Assembly: GCA_019055375.1 (NCBI GenBank) | Contig: JAHQIW010007127.1 | Span: forward strand, 62,001 to 126,000 | Direction: 5' to 3' | DNA length: 64,000 nucleotides | DNA from: Parelaphostrongylus tenuis | Lineage: Eukaryota; Nematoda; Chromadorea; Rhabditida; Metastrongylidae | Shown: piece after piece, positions 1 to 13,300 of the stretch | Layout of the letters: every line of letters starts with the position of its first letter | How positions within the stretch are numbered: position 1 is the first letter of the stretch | Made by a program: the position numbers and the translations under genes | Notes under the pieces: generated by a model | The model's input: the letters and a program-made list of their open reading frames with translations, nothing else | Database searches by the model: none | Told to the model about the DNA's origin: nothing

Positions 1-170
1 TTTGGATAAGATGATTCCGTTTCATCTTTTTATGGCGATACAAATGTGATTTCACAACGGGAAACTCCGAAAAAATCTCCAAAATAGCTTTTGTCTCAAC
101 TGAGTCGAAACTTTTTTTAGATCGGTGCAAGTAAGAGAGAACGATTAATTCCACTTTTGAGATGCCTCAG

Positions 171-420
171 TCAGTCTTGATATCGTGTAGATGCCATCTT
201 TCGCACTGAATCCCTTGCAAAATCTAGCTTACTCACATGGCAATACCCCTTCAGTTTTCCTAAAACACTGTTGAAGATGACTCGAGTAAAAAGATTGTAG
301 AAAACAAAGTAGATACAATTTGGGCTATAGTCTGCCGACGTCGCGTAGGTCTCTCTTTTTATGCACAACGCAGTCTTGATAGTCTCCAATTGAATAGTAT
401 GGTCGATTTCTGCCAAAATT
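171..420 (-). pseudogene. RTE-type LINE reverse transcriptase fragment
   Basis: Degenerate. On the minus strand two frames together give the usual block: SPNCIYFVFYNLFTRVI matches the family pattern YRPICLLSVIYKLFTRVI, followed by ARFCKGFSAKDGIYTISRLTEA in the next frame, matching the AGFRKGFSTIDHIHTI region. Frameshifts and stops are present. Confidence 0.65.
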
Positions 421-424
421 TGAG

Positions 425-650
425 AAAGCTTTCAGTGTTGATAAATACCTGAACTGCCAAACCTTATGTTTCATTAAGCACTATAGAGGTAAACTAATCC
501 ATATGTGGCCTAAATAAAGTTGTTGCGGGCTTTCTCTGTTTGGAGTCAGTCCTGTTATGCCCCTAGACAAGTTTGAAAGCGAATCATCGACCTCTAAGTT
601 ATGGAAATTTTAGTGAGCCCATGGTGCGCGATCGAATTAGCGACCGATCC
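425..650 (-). repeat. SINE-B, degenerate
   Basis: SINE-B is a ~300-bp element whose tRNA-like head lies at the high-coordinate end when on the minus strand. Here the tail CTTTCAGTGTTGATAAATAC and the head remnant AGTGAGCCCATGGTGCGCGA are recognisable. Confidence 0.55.
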
Positions 651-917
651 AATGCACATGGTAAAACACCTTTATTAGCTGTGTCTCATGAAAGCAGCAG
701 CAGTCAAGCTCATTGAAAAAACATTTTTATAGAGCCAATTTAATTCGTAAAGTGTAAACAAATTATGAGAACGAATATAAGTAATTTTGCAAAGATGTTA
801 TATTCCATCGAATATGTTAATGTCCTTTTCGTAGACTTTCCCACGTTCTATCATCAACCTACATCCGTTGCTCAAGTAGTTAATCTTTAAAGCAATCAAT
901 GCCGATAGACATCAGAA

Positions 918-1226
918 ATATAAAGCTAGGAGTAGAAAGCTCTCGGCGTTGATCAATCCCTGAGGGATGAGCCACGCATTTGTTTTCAATTTTTAACTTC
1001 GTTTGAGGTGGTCAACTGCATATCTGGCCTTTGCAATGGCTCGCAGTGGCCTCCCATCGTACTGAGTCAGTACTGCTTTTCCTCCCAAACAAGTCTGAGA
1101 CCAGTTCGGTACTAATTTAACGACCACGGAGGGATGGATGTATTGTTGGGCCATGAGCGCCAGATCAAACCGTCGACTTTGTGTGCGAGGCAGAGCACCT
1201 CTAAGCATTGCGGCACATGCGCCATT
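918..1226 (-). repeat. SINE-B, full length
   Basis: Tail CTCTCGGCGTTGATCAATCC; head complement with GGCATGTGCCGCAATGCTTA. Open frames across it are shared with the other copies and are not genes. Confidence 0.8.
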
Positions 1227-1484
1227 AGAATTATACGAAAAAATTGGCAATTAAATGGAATAGAACACTCTCCGCCACAAATCCATGAAGAACGTAGTAA
1301 ACGAGGACTTTGCGGGTGCCCTGAAATACAAACGTGGCCGTTGGTTCGAGGCAGCATCTCGTATCCGCCAAGCCATCCATATTCTCAGGGTCAGCAAATT
1401 GATGCCATAGTTGTCTAGGAGGATAGCAACACTGACATGATACACCCGTAGGCTCTACAAGTCAATGTATAGAGTAATCCTAGA

Positions 1485-1545
1485 CTCGGAGCTGAATGCA
1501 TGGGGCTCTCTTAAGAGATTGCTCAAGGCCAGAGGTTTTTGAATA
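1485..1545 (+). repeat. SINE-B tail fragment, reversed
   Basis: GCATGGGGCTCTCTTAAGAG reversed matches the element's CTGAGGGATGCGCCATGC region. Only about 60 bases remain. Confidence 0.4.
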
Positions 1546-1651
1546 GATACCTAAAGATGCAAATACGAGTGCAGAGATACAAATAAATAGTGCAAATTGA
1601 CTTTTTTGCGCATTCGAGAATTTCTCAACAACTGGTAAGCGTTTATTATAG

Positions 1652-3848
1652 GTGAATTTCGTCATCGAAGCATTGCAACTCAGTGAACACTTCGGTGTTG
1701 GTGGTCTTTCGATTCAGCCGTTACATAAGCGACCTACGAACAATGTCTTAGTAGTACACAGTGATGGCACCTACTTTACTCGATACGACGACACATTACG
1801 TATTGGTAACTTTATTGATACAAATATTATTTACCTAAGAATTCCATAGATAAGAGCGGCTTGATTTTTGAAGAAAAAAGGATGAATACATACGTGCGCC
1901 TTTCGGTAATGAAATGATTTTTAAGCTTTTTTTTCCGAAATTTTTCCAAGGTCAAGAATAATACAAATTATTGAAAATCCTATGAAGTACTGTAAGGTCG
2001 AAACACAGTGTATCGGGCTGTACAAGAGCCCTTACCAGACCAATAACATGTCAGCTCAGATAATAATGAAGGGATCTATTAAGTACTATTCTCTAGCACA
2101 GACCGCTCTTATTCACGAGTTGTAGGGTATTTTTAAGTCTTGGACGTAGGAGAGCTTTTCTTTGACAATTCACAAGAAAGACCTGTTTGATTTGACGTAT
2201 AAGCTAGAACATCAATTTTTAACTTTCAAAAAAAAGTATTTACAGATACCGTATAATCTTAATATCTCTTTAGTTTAGTTACAATTATAATATCTGCTGA
2301 AGTAAGTTTAGGTGGAGATCGATATCCATTATTTGCAACTCCAAAGTTTGTCAACGACCCTGGACAAGGTATCTCATCTTTCTAATTCCATAAAATGAAG
2401 TATTCTCGTAAACTTTGTCATTATTCTTACTGTCAATATCTATAGTACTGACCACAGTACTTTTTCTTGACTGAAGTCATCACAGTTTATCTCGACTCTG
2501 GAATATTAGTGTTATTCTTCGTTGTATTATAGTGTACTTCCCAAATTATTCTCTTTTTCCACGTACCATGCTTTTCTCAATGACACAAAATTCAAGTCAT
2601 TTTTTGCTACACATATTACCACAAAGCAGTGCTTTTGATTTTTTCATTCTTTTCAGCGATTACTGGCAAAGAATTACTTGTTGCATTGGCCTATACTAGT
2701 TAATTCTTGAAATGAATGCTGCAGATTCAATATAATCACATTTTCAGTCCAATTGAATTTAAGTATTTTCCGTCTGTTAAAGCATTATGAAGGAACCTTA
2801 CCAAAAACTGGCCACGCACAGCGCTAAGTTGGGATTTAAGCTTTCAAATAACTTTTAACACTCTTTATGAGAACTTCTTGTCCAGTGTAGGGGATAGGCT
2901 TCAAAATCTGTACTACCGAACGGAAAAGAACTGAATCTATCCACCACTTGATTTTCAATGTCAAACGCATAAGTTGTTTTTAGTCTAAGAAAACATCAAT
3001 TTCAGGCGTTCCAATTATCGTTCCTTGAGCCCGGCATGAGAGTTCGGATACAACCACTAAGGGGTACTGTACACTCATTCATGTTTACTCTTTTGTTGAA
3101 ATCATCTATATCCTTATGTCTAAATCAAGCTTCTACAATGATATTTTGATGTCAAGATTTTGACCAAATTCAAAGAGCTGAAATCCATATCTACTACTTA
3201 CATTTGCTAGGAAATTTTCATAAAAAAAGCTCTCAAAAGACTATCATGGAATCTGAGCATATAGACTTATACATAGATGCATCTCTCTTAATTCTTCCAT
3301 TTAGCAGAACCTACTCATTTCAGGAAGACCACATTCGGTGTTTTTCAAGAGCTGTTCAATGAAGCTTATTGAGACCAGTGATTCAGGAATCCCAGAACTG
3401 GACACCGATCCAGACAATTATCAGGTATATTGAGATTCACCTCATATTATTTGCTTTGAAGGCACACAAATCACACAAAATTAGAGGTGCTGCGCAATAC
3501 ACACATCACTGTTGGTTCGATCTCATTTCCCTGGCTAACCATAATCTCCTATCCATCCGGATTCGGTAAATTTGTGCTATATTTGTCGAAGAGGATTAAA
3601 ACACTGATAGGCCCCAAAATTTTATCGCGCAAGCGGGATATTCATTAAACTATCACTATGATGCTGCGAATGGAGTCGAGTGCATGGCATATCTCTACAA
3701 TATTAACGTCAAGAGCTCTGTTTAGTTACTTGTCTCAGTTTGAAATTATTCGAGGTTAGAACTTAATTTTCAGAACACTGACGATTACAGTCGACGCTAT
3801 GCTAAATGGATTATTGGACTTGATTGGATAGCTTATATAGATATGTGA
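1652..3848 (+). CDS. Unrecognised multi-exon gene, 3' part
   Basis: I do not recognise this protein. Exons with good splice sites and matching phase: 1652-1805 (acceptor TTTATTATAG, donor GTAACT), 2312-2368, 2657-2698, 3006-3063, 3324-3424 and a terminal exon 3774-3848 ending at TGA. Reading across gives stretches such as VLVVHSDGTYFTRYDDTL, GGDRYPLFATPKFVNDPG, FLEPGMRVRIQPLRG, IPELDTDPDNYQNTDDYS and KWIIGLDWIAYIDM. The join 2698 to 3006 does not keep phase, so one exon, perhaps starting at 2748, is missing or misplaced. The 5' end is not found and may lie left of the window. The gene converges with cdt-1, the two stop codons being about 0.5 kb apart. An AATAAA-like site lies near 4158. A hammerhead-repeat fragment sits in the intron at 1990-2080. 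Confidence 0.5.
1991..2018 (+). ncRNA. Hammerhead motif, 5'-truncated
   Basis: Only stem II 3' side, GAAA, a disrupted stem III (ACACAGTGT) and GTATCGGGC remain. The usual downstream element sequence (AAGAGCCCTTACCAGACCA) runs to about 2080. Not expected to cleave. Confidence 0.6.
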
Positions 3849-4340
3849 GCTTCTAATGATAAACATTGAACCATGATTATTTATTCGGCATTCAATAAGT
3901 ATTAACTACATCTCGATTTCTAAGTAATTCAAAGTCGTGTATAAGTTCGAGTAAAAGGTTCTTCAGATACACTTGTGTTCCAAAAATAATCAACCTTACA
4001 AAGGTTCCCAATAATATACGAACATATCAAGGCTATAAAATAGTTGCACGTAGACTAATCAGAATTTAATGGTGATAAATAGGTGAGAAAGTTAGGGGGA
4101 AGTAAAGACTGCCCAAACAGTTTATCTACATATAATGAGGATGTTACTGTTATAAGATGAATAAAATAGTGTTAATTTTGCTCAGATAAGCCAAATATGC
4201 TTGAAAATGTACACAAAAAGTTTGTATATGAAATGGAGTGCGGCGGGGCGACAAGTTACCTTTCTGGACCTCTCCTTTCACGCATCAGGTCAATAAAGTC
4301 AATAAAAGATATGGATGTCGCGATAATTGGAGTAAAGAGA

Positions 4341-7300
4341 CTAAAAGAGCGCTCTGACGGCCGGATTTTTAGTAGAACACATCGACACAGGGTTAGACGT
4401 GGATGAAACATTTGTAGTTGCCGACGTGCTGATGCCTCGAAGACGTGTCACTTCCTCTTGAAGCAATTTTTCTACAGCTGCATAATTGTTCTCCTTTAAT
4501 TGTAGATACTTTTTGCCACCTATTTCAGTGATAATGAAATATTCAGGCGCCGTTCCACACAGAGTAGAAATATGTTCCATTATCAGTGCTAAACAGAAAA
4601 TAATGGACAAAGATGCAGTAAAAAAAGTTAAACTCTAAATAACTTACTGCGGCTCAATGCTGATTGGCTTCTCATAATCTGCTCCGACAACGTGTTCACA
4701 TCTATCGAACGAACTTTTCTAAATGCGAAATACCTGAAAATTAACACCATCTCAGTGCAACGGTCTCGTACACCCTTTAGTTGCTTGATAAAAGGAAAAT
4801 TGAATTCTTTTTTATTCGACCGCTTCTAGCGGTGGTATGAACTTTCAAATACACTTTTTGATTTAGAGTGATGTGCAAAACTTTCGCGTCAGGCGGGACT
4901 CGAACACACGTCTCACTTTATTCGAGAGCGTGTGCTTTGCACTACTGACGCCCATTTTGCACACCACTTTTTCAACGCTACAACGCATTTATCTGTCAGC
5001 CGCCAACCACTCCCGGATGGAGTGAGATGTGGGTTCGAGTCCCGCCTGACGCGAAAGTTTTGCATATCACTCCATATTAATGAAGGAGAATGATAGATTG
5101 GTAATGGCTAAGCTTTCCAAACTACTTCAGTTATGAGGAATGTGACGCTTTTGCGTGCACAAATTCAAGTAAACAATGAAATTATCACAATCAAGTCCTC
5201 TAAAACTCGAATTTTGAAGGGAAAAATTTACAACATAACTTTAGTAAGCTTACTAAAAGTCTTAGCATCTTGAGTGATTTTACAAAAATCTAATGGTGTG
5301 ATAAATTCAGGTATGAAACGAACGTCGTAATACATCTCAACAAGCCATGGAGAATACGTTGAAGGACCTCAATTTTTTTCTCAATAGCAGGGTCTCGTAA
5401 ACTCTCAGCCAACTTTTTCGCAGCTTCCTTAGCTCGGATCTAAAAGATTACCCTGAGAACATAGATAATTAGGAGCAATAACATTTTCCACTCACCCTTT
5501 CAACCAGAGACATCGCTCCCTTCGGTTTTAAAGCCTGCTGTTCAGCGAATTTTCGAGGAGACAGCGGTGTGCCGGAAGAACTGACTAGTTTTTTCAAAGG
5601 ACTCTTGAGAACTTCTATAGCATTCTGTAACAAAGAAATGAAATTCCAATCTAGACACCAATGAAGCATGAGATAAGAAATTGACACTCACATCGACCGC
5701 CTTTGGAAGTGGGACACTATTATCTACTGTGGCTAAATAATCCTTCATTTTGAGATAAGATTCATCTGTATCGGAAGGTACATGAGGAAGCTCAGCCTGA
5801 AACTTTATTTTACCAGAACCAGTAAGACTGATTTTCCACGAAAATAAAACATAGCTACTATCCACAGTTGTAAGAATAATAGTTAAGATCAACTAAAACT
5901 TTAGAACAACAGAACTTTAAACATCCAAATGGTAGCCATTACTACATGTAAATAATTTCTACTACAAGTAACGATAACAAAGCCCAGAGATAGAGATGTA
6001 ACCAAGTTTTCAAACCGAAATTTTGTGGAAAGACACCTACTTCTTTTATTTCCTCACATTCTTGGTCTAAGTCGAATTTCGGATGAAAACGACGCAATCG
6101 GGAAAGTTCAGAATCATTAAGCAGTACTGAAAAAACGTTCGATAGTAATGAAGTATTTTCTAGCAAATTGAAACTGTGAAAAAAAAAACTTACACCCTAC
6201 ACGTTCGAGGAACCGCTGATGAAACTTCTTCACAATTTCGACAAGTTTATGCTTGAATACATGACTCCGACAAGTCATCCGCCAACCCTCAAGGCGAGGA
6301 CGAATGTCAATAACTGGGTCTCTGGAGTAGTATAAAAAATTGTTGAATCAAAATACCTGCATTTTCGAATAGAAAACGTCAAAAACGTAAAGAATACTCC
6401 TATAAAATTTGAAGAGAGCTGTTCATGTCATATGGACTTCAGCAGTCAGGATGCAGCATGCTGAGGCCACGAAATTAGAAGACAGCCGAAATGGCAAAGA
6501 ATGCGACCGCTGCTTACCGTGATCTCTAATTCCAAAAGAACTGGCTTAACAGCACAGAGGTGATAAAAATATTCATTGTGTTTAACCAATATTTTTGACG
6601 AAACTTGTGGAGATATGAGGAATCGAACCCCAAACTTCTCGCATGCAAAGCGAGCGCCTAAACTGGAGCTACGTCATTGAGGCCCCCGGGGGCATCAGAT
6701 AGTTCATGCCATGAAGTCAGAAAGCATCAGGAAGATGTAAAAAAACTAGCTCTGTTAATCATAAACTCAAATTCCACAGCATCTTGAAAGCATGTGAGTC
6801 ACGCGCTCTGTACTAGATAACCTACATCCTCAGCACGAGGTTCAGCGCTCAAAATGCAGCAAATTAAATCACAAAATTCGTAGGCATTACGGATTATACA
6901 AAGAAAAACAACTGTGTTGATCATGAACTTTAATTATAGAACATGTGACTAGCAAGACAATCGTTCTACTGAGCTACACTCCGACACGGGTTTTGATGTC
7001 TAACATGTAGTTTTCCATGCCAGGAAATCCGAAAGCATCACATTTGACAAGAAATTTCACCTTCGTCAACAACAAACTTTGACAAAACGTCTGGAGGTAT
7101 GGGGAATCGAACCCCAGACCTCTCGCATGCGAAGCGAGCGCTCTACCCCTGAGCTATACCCCCGTCTGCATGGGTTTCAGTGTTCACGATGGAATTGTTC
7201 GTGGTACAAATCGAAGATGTGATAGTTTCCGACCACAAACTTACAAGACAAAACAAGCCCGCATCCAAGGTGAGTATTTCAGCCCAAGTTATTCCCTCCA

Positions 7301-10300
7301 TATGGGTCTCGGCACCCAGGATGAAGTAGTTTTCGCCATAAAACCAAGAACTATAAAGCTACGGAGAAACAAAAAGTCACTGTTGTCAACGATTAACTTC
7401 GAAAAAGTATCTGAAACGATGTGGAATCGAAACCGAGACTTCTCGTATGCGAAGCGAGTGCTCTACCCATGGGCCACACCCCTTTAACCTAACAACAAGA
7501 GATACAATGTGCAGGATGCACTTATTTACGTTACGCGTTCCGAAAGTATCACAACAGACAGGAAAATTTGACAGCTATCAAGTATGTACATACATTACAA
7601 AAGTGTGGAGGTATGGGGAATCGAACCCCAGACTTCTCGCATGCAAAGCGAGCGCTCTACCCCTGAGCTATACCCCCGACGAGGATTTCAGCGCTCAGCA
7701 TGCTTTAGCTGATTTATGTCACAAAAACATACAAAAGGCGCTAATAACATCAAGACGAAGTAACGAACTGTTTGTGTGACACCTAAGAGTATTGAGTGGC
7801 GTCAGATACTCGACTCGAACCGAATGCCGGTGATGGGGATAAATCGAAGAAAGAGCGGGAGCAAAACGGTGACCTCGGTGATGTAGTGGTAACACCACTT
7901 ATAAGGATAAAGGATAAAGCTCTCGGCGTTGATCAATCCCTGAGGGATGCGCCATGCATTCGACTTCAATTTTTAACTTCGTCTGAGGTGATTGAATGCA
8001 TATCTGGCCTTTACAATGACTCGCGGTGGCCTCCCGCTGAACCGAGTCAGTGCTGCTTATCCTCCCAGACAAGTCTGAGACCTGTCTGGTACCAATTTAC
8101 CGACCCCGGAGGGATGGATGGCTTGGTGAGCCATGAGCGCGAGATCGAACCAGTGACCTCGTGTGCGACACAGGGCACCTCTAACCACTGCGCCACATGC
8201 GCCTCAACACCACTTATAATTTGAGTAAAACTCGGGTTCAATCACCGCCTGAGGTCGAATGTTTGCCTATCATTCAATACTCTTAGAACATTCACAACAT
8301 CATAGCATGTGAAAAGCATCAAAAAAAAAAAGAATTTGAAGCGTTTATCAAATACAACACTTACCTAGGTGCTACCGTTACAACTTTCTTTCGAGGTGAA
8401 AGCAATTTCACTGGAGTGACTTTAGGCAGCGGTTGATTATCCACTTCGAAGGAGTGTCGGGTAGCATGTAATCCGTCAGATCTTTGGAAAAAATTGGTAC
8501 TTTGTGGTTATAAGGAGACTACTGAAAAACCGTCCTCATTCATTGGAGAGGAACTTGTCATAGGAGTGTTAGTATCCATTTGAATGCTGAGACTTCTGGC
8601 TACAGTCCCACGACGCCGGTTTTTCAAAACATCCTTTTACAACGCTGTGAAATTCAAAGTAAAACTAGCCTCAGACGCGCATATTTTTCGCCGGAGACAA
8701 CTCTTCCTATGGACTGACTAGTAATCATTCGATGCGCAATCGTTTCTGATTCCAGCGCTATGCTTACATTCTGAAGAGACCGATTCTGTGCAAAGCAGCA
8801 AGTAAAATGATTGAATTCGCATGTGCGACCAAGGGAGTCTTTGGCCAATTCACGTGCCGCTCACGCGATGTTGTAGGACAGGACCAAGATCGACCGATCA
8901 TCGCCTCAGCGCACGTCGGTCGCCTTACCTAGAGGCACGTGAGTTGGCCAAAGACCCCCTTGGTCGCACATGCGAATTCGTTAATTCTATCTTGCTGCGT
9001 TGCAAAGAAACGGTCTTTTCAGAATGTAAGCTCAGCGTTTCAACAACGATTACGTTATCGAATGATTACTAATAGTCCGAAGAAAGAGCTCTGTCCGGCG
9101 AGATATATGCGCGTCTGAGGCTAGTTTTACTTTGGATTCTACAGCGTTATAAAAGGGTATTTTGAAAAACTCGCAACGTGGGACTGTAGCCAGAAATCTC
9201 AGCATTCGAATGGTTAGTAGCACTCCTATGAGAAGTTCCTCTCTAATGACTGAGGACGGTTTTTCATTTGTCCCCTTATAATCGAAAAGTACTCAAATTC
9301 CTTATGAAAGGCTAATGTAACGCGTAATAAATATACCACTTGTGAGGTTGGCTGCTATAACCAGCTCAAATTTTCCCTGGGATTTTGACTCTCCACCAAA
9401 AGGACTCCACTTTTCCACTTTAATATCGTAAGAAGTTGGATAAACGTGAACAATTTGTGCGAGCTGTTTTCGGGAAAAAGTTCTGAAATATATAAACTTA
9501 TGCAGAGACGTAAATATCAGAAACAACTGATTGAAATGAATATTTAAACTTTCTTGCAGTGATATGATGTCGCAAATACATATCCAAGAGTATTGAGTGG
9601 TATGCCAAAACCTGGTATGAAGTAAGAGTTGAACCCTTGTCTCTTCCAATACCGATACCACATCGGACCACTACACCACTGAAGCCATCGCTCTGCTAAC
9701 ACTCACTCTTCAAAACGTGGGTTCGACTCTCGCTTGATGCCTATGGTTCTCCATAGCAGTCAAACTCTTAGATATATTTCTATAACTGAAAATTAAGCCA
9801 AATGTTTGTAGTAATTACTAAAATACTACATTTTTGTGTTCTTCTCAACATTCGTTTGGATCTCTGAAACTAAACATCTTCTTCTCCGTGCGGTGAAAAT
9901 AGACAGCACCTAGAAACAGTAGTGATTTGAGACTATAAGAATAAGCTGAACAATGAAATGAATACCCACTCACTCGATCACAAGACTGGAATGACACATG
10001 AAGACGTTCGTAATTTCGAGGTAGGGGAAAAGTGGAGTTATTTTTAACATCATCGACGAGACGGGAAGCTTTCCCGTAGTCAAATACATGTCTAGAATAA
10101 ACATTGTAAGAAATGAAACAAAATAGACTGAAGATTATAAACAACACCTTTTTTCGTTCAATTCAGTTTCATCTATGGGCTGCTGCTTTTCTGGTGTCTG
10201 ATGAGTGGGTAAAACGAAATCGGGAATGGGTAGTTGAGCTGGTTTAGGTAGGCACTGAAGCAAAAATTTGAAGAGATTAGAAAGGATTTATCTAACACTA

Positions 10301-13300
10301 GAAATTTCACCTCCTCAACGACTCGAGTTCTTGTCTTCTTCTGACTCTTGGCTACGGCTGTCCCAACAGGGACAAATTTAGCTGGATTTCTAAGCACATT
10401 TGCATCTTCCTCTACCTATAAACACAATACAGATAAACACTTCTAAATATGATTGCTCGTTAATGATAGCTAAAGACCAGAAAGTGATGAAAGTAGTTAA
10501 GGATTTCAAAGAAACAACGAGAATGATCGGATTAAGCATATATGGGAAGAACCCAGGTATCGGAGAATCCACCAAGCAAAGGCAAAGGAATAGAGTGGAT
10601 GGCTCTCATGAAAGAAGAGGTGAAGAGAAGAAAAGAGCAGCTTGTTCCCATTTGGGCCCCTACAGGAAGTCATTGATCAACTAAAGGATCCAAAACCCTG
10701 CACTAATTACATTTGGTCCGGTTGTTTTCTTAACCGGATAACTTTTGCGCACCCAGGCCAGGTGCAACCACCAGCGTGGGTCCGCGGAAGTCAACCGGTT
10801 GACGCTCTGTTAACGAGCACAGACTTGAATTGATGATAATACGGATGAAATTACGTGAAAGACAATAGGCACAACCAACAAAGCGCTTGAACGAGTACTT
10901 TTGTAAAGTGGACCGATGCCTACATCTAACCAAATGCGAAGTTCGAATCCTCATATCCATCCTAATCTCGGGATTCAGAAACATCCGATAGCGAGACATC
11001 GGCGAACCGGTTACAATGAATGAATCAGGGAGCAGATCAACGAAAATAACTGTAGAGTGGGTTTCACGTGGATGCAATCGTTCTCATGATGACTAACCTC
11101 CTCTACACGACGAACGAAGTTGTTGGTAACTAGACGGAATCAGCTGATCTTGCAGTTAGGAATCGTTTGACAGATCACTGGTTGAGAATCTCATCTGCCA
11201 CCATGTCCAAATGAAACCACCATTGTGGCGATCACAAGGCAAAGAAACGGATGAAAATGTACTGGGGTTAATAGTACTCACGAAGACGGACCGTACAAGT
11301 CAGTAAGTAAAGAAAAAAGCGATAGAGAAGTGATAGAAATGTCATAAGTAGTACTTTCAAGGCCCCGGCTCTGTCTCGTCCGAGTAAACTTCTACTAAGA
11401 CTCTCCCCCTCCCAAATCGTTTACGGTCTCATCGTGGTTGGAAGGTGTTCCTGGGTATTGGATTGTGGAGTACAGCGTGGAGTTCAACCCCCTCCCCCCT
11501 TTCTTCATAGGGTCACCTAGGCTGAGAAGGAGTCCGACATTTTTACTCGGAAAGCCCAGTTATTAGTAAACCGTATCAGGATAATCGCTGTCTAAGTGGC
11601 TACTAATCGAAAGATGAAACACCCTTCGATTCATAAGGGCCGGTTCTAATGCGGCGATGACCTGAGGAAGCCCCGCCTAGATCTTACTTGGGAATCTCAG
11701 GGAACAAAACAGTTAAACCCACATTTTCATGTGCTGGATCAGCATATTTCTTGAAGCCAGACAGTCCAAGTACCCAAGTAAGCAAGGCCGTTCCTATCAG
11801 CAACTCTTTACCAGACCTTCGAACCAAAGCTTGCCCTGACTAGACTGGTGACTGCCTAAGTTGAAGATCAAAGAACGTCATAACGAGTTATCGTCTATAT
11901 CAGTATCAATCGTTAATATCGTTAGCGTCACGACTATCTCGACTGCAGGAAGAATTAGCTCGCCTTGTACATTATGATATTTACTAAGAAGACTAATCTC
12001 TTAATTGGTAGCCAAACCGTTACGCCAATCAGAGAACCTTTGTGTATTGCGGATACAAGAAAACGAATTGAGTGATCCACAGTTTTTTCTTGTGAGCCAG
12101 AATTCGAGGTTGTTGTATTACAATCTGATTAACATTTCGGTGGTCTCTCTATTCGTGAGCCTGCTTTTTTCTGTTGAGGTAATAGAGGGATATGGCTGAC
12201 TGGCTTGTAAAAACCTAATCTTCGCGCTCTAGAGGAGAAACCGACGGAACGTTAGCTGTTTGAAGAAAATATACCATACCAACCTCGGGTTTTGACTTAC
12301 AAGCAAAAAACCTGCGAGTTTTCAAGTATGTCGTGGGTTGACCCTTCTGGGACCACGGACACAACCCTCAGAGTCTCTGACTCACAGCGTGTTGAGTCTA
12401 ACAATGGGGCATGTTGCGTCTAACTATAGCGTCTAACCCTAACATGCCATTGTTCGACGCAGCATCTGAGGTTTAGCGACGAAGAGGGTTGGCTCCATGG
12501 ACCGAAAGGGCTATTAGAGAGTCAGTGCTAAGAATTATCACAAAATGAATGAAATAAGATTGGTGCAATATCTGATATTGCAAGAACACAGTGAGATGGA
12601 AAAAAACGAAAAGTTAGACTACCAAACAATATAAATCTACTTTTCAAGCAATTCGAGCACTGAGGAAACATGAGGAAAATCCTAGAAAATGAAGGCATTT
12701 CATGAGAAAAGGAGTGAGAATTCGCACTGAAGAACGAGTGCTTGTAGAACAGAGAGCCGCACGTAGCACAATAGCTAGCACGAGCCGTGTGAAAGGTGTA
12801 ACGCGGTTTCAATTTCTGTCTTAGGTTCGAAAGCTTTTGTATACCACTTGACTCAAATTTCTAGATATATATGTATATATATATATAGTACATATATATA
12901 TATACATATATACTATGTATCATATATATATGTATCATATATATATGTATATATATTTATAATTATGATGTTATATCACTGTTTAGGAAAGTGCTCAAAT
13001 AAAATATCGCGATTAAAAGGAGTGATAGCCGTAATTTCTTTGCGGGATATTTTTCCAAGGTATAAACGACAAACACATTACCTGCTTGCTTTTGTTTCTT
13101 CGGCTTTGCTCGTGTATGATCTTGACGCTTTGCTTTTCTGCGAGCATCGCTTGCAGTTCGGCCACATTCCGAACACGAGCACGTGCTTTTGACTGTACGG
13201 CTGAAAGGAGGACGTATGAATTAGGAACCGAAAACATCAAAAATACGAAAAAATTTACAACGAAAATTCCAATTTACCCCGAGACTTCAACTTCTCTAAC

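Noticed and set aside
993..1445. Overlapping open frames on both strands
   Set aside because: They lie on or beside a SINE-B copy; the same frames recur in the other copies (8047, 14732, 23612, 54875).
10400..10684. 94-aa plus frame with Lys/Arg-rich composition
   Set aside because: Overlaps the 5' edge of a real cdt-1 exon on the opposite strand and continues into intron.
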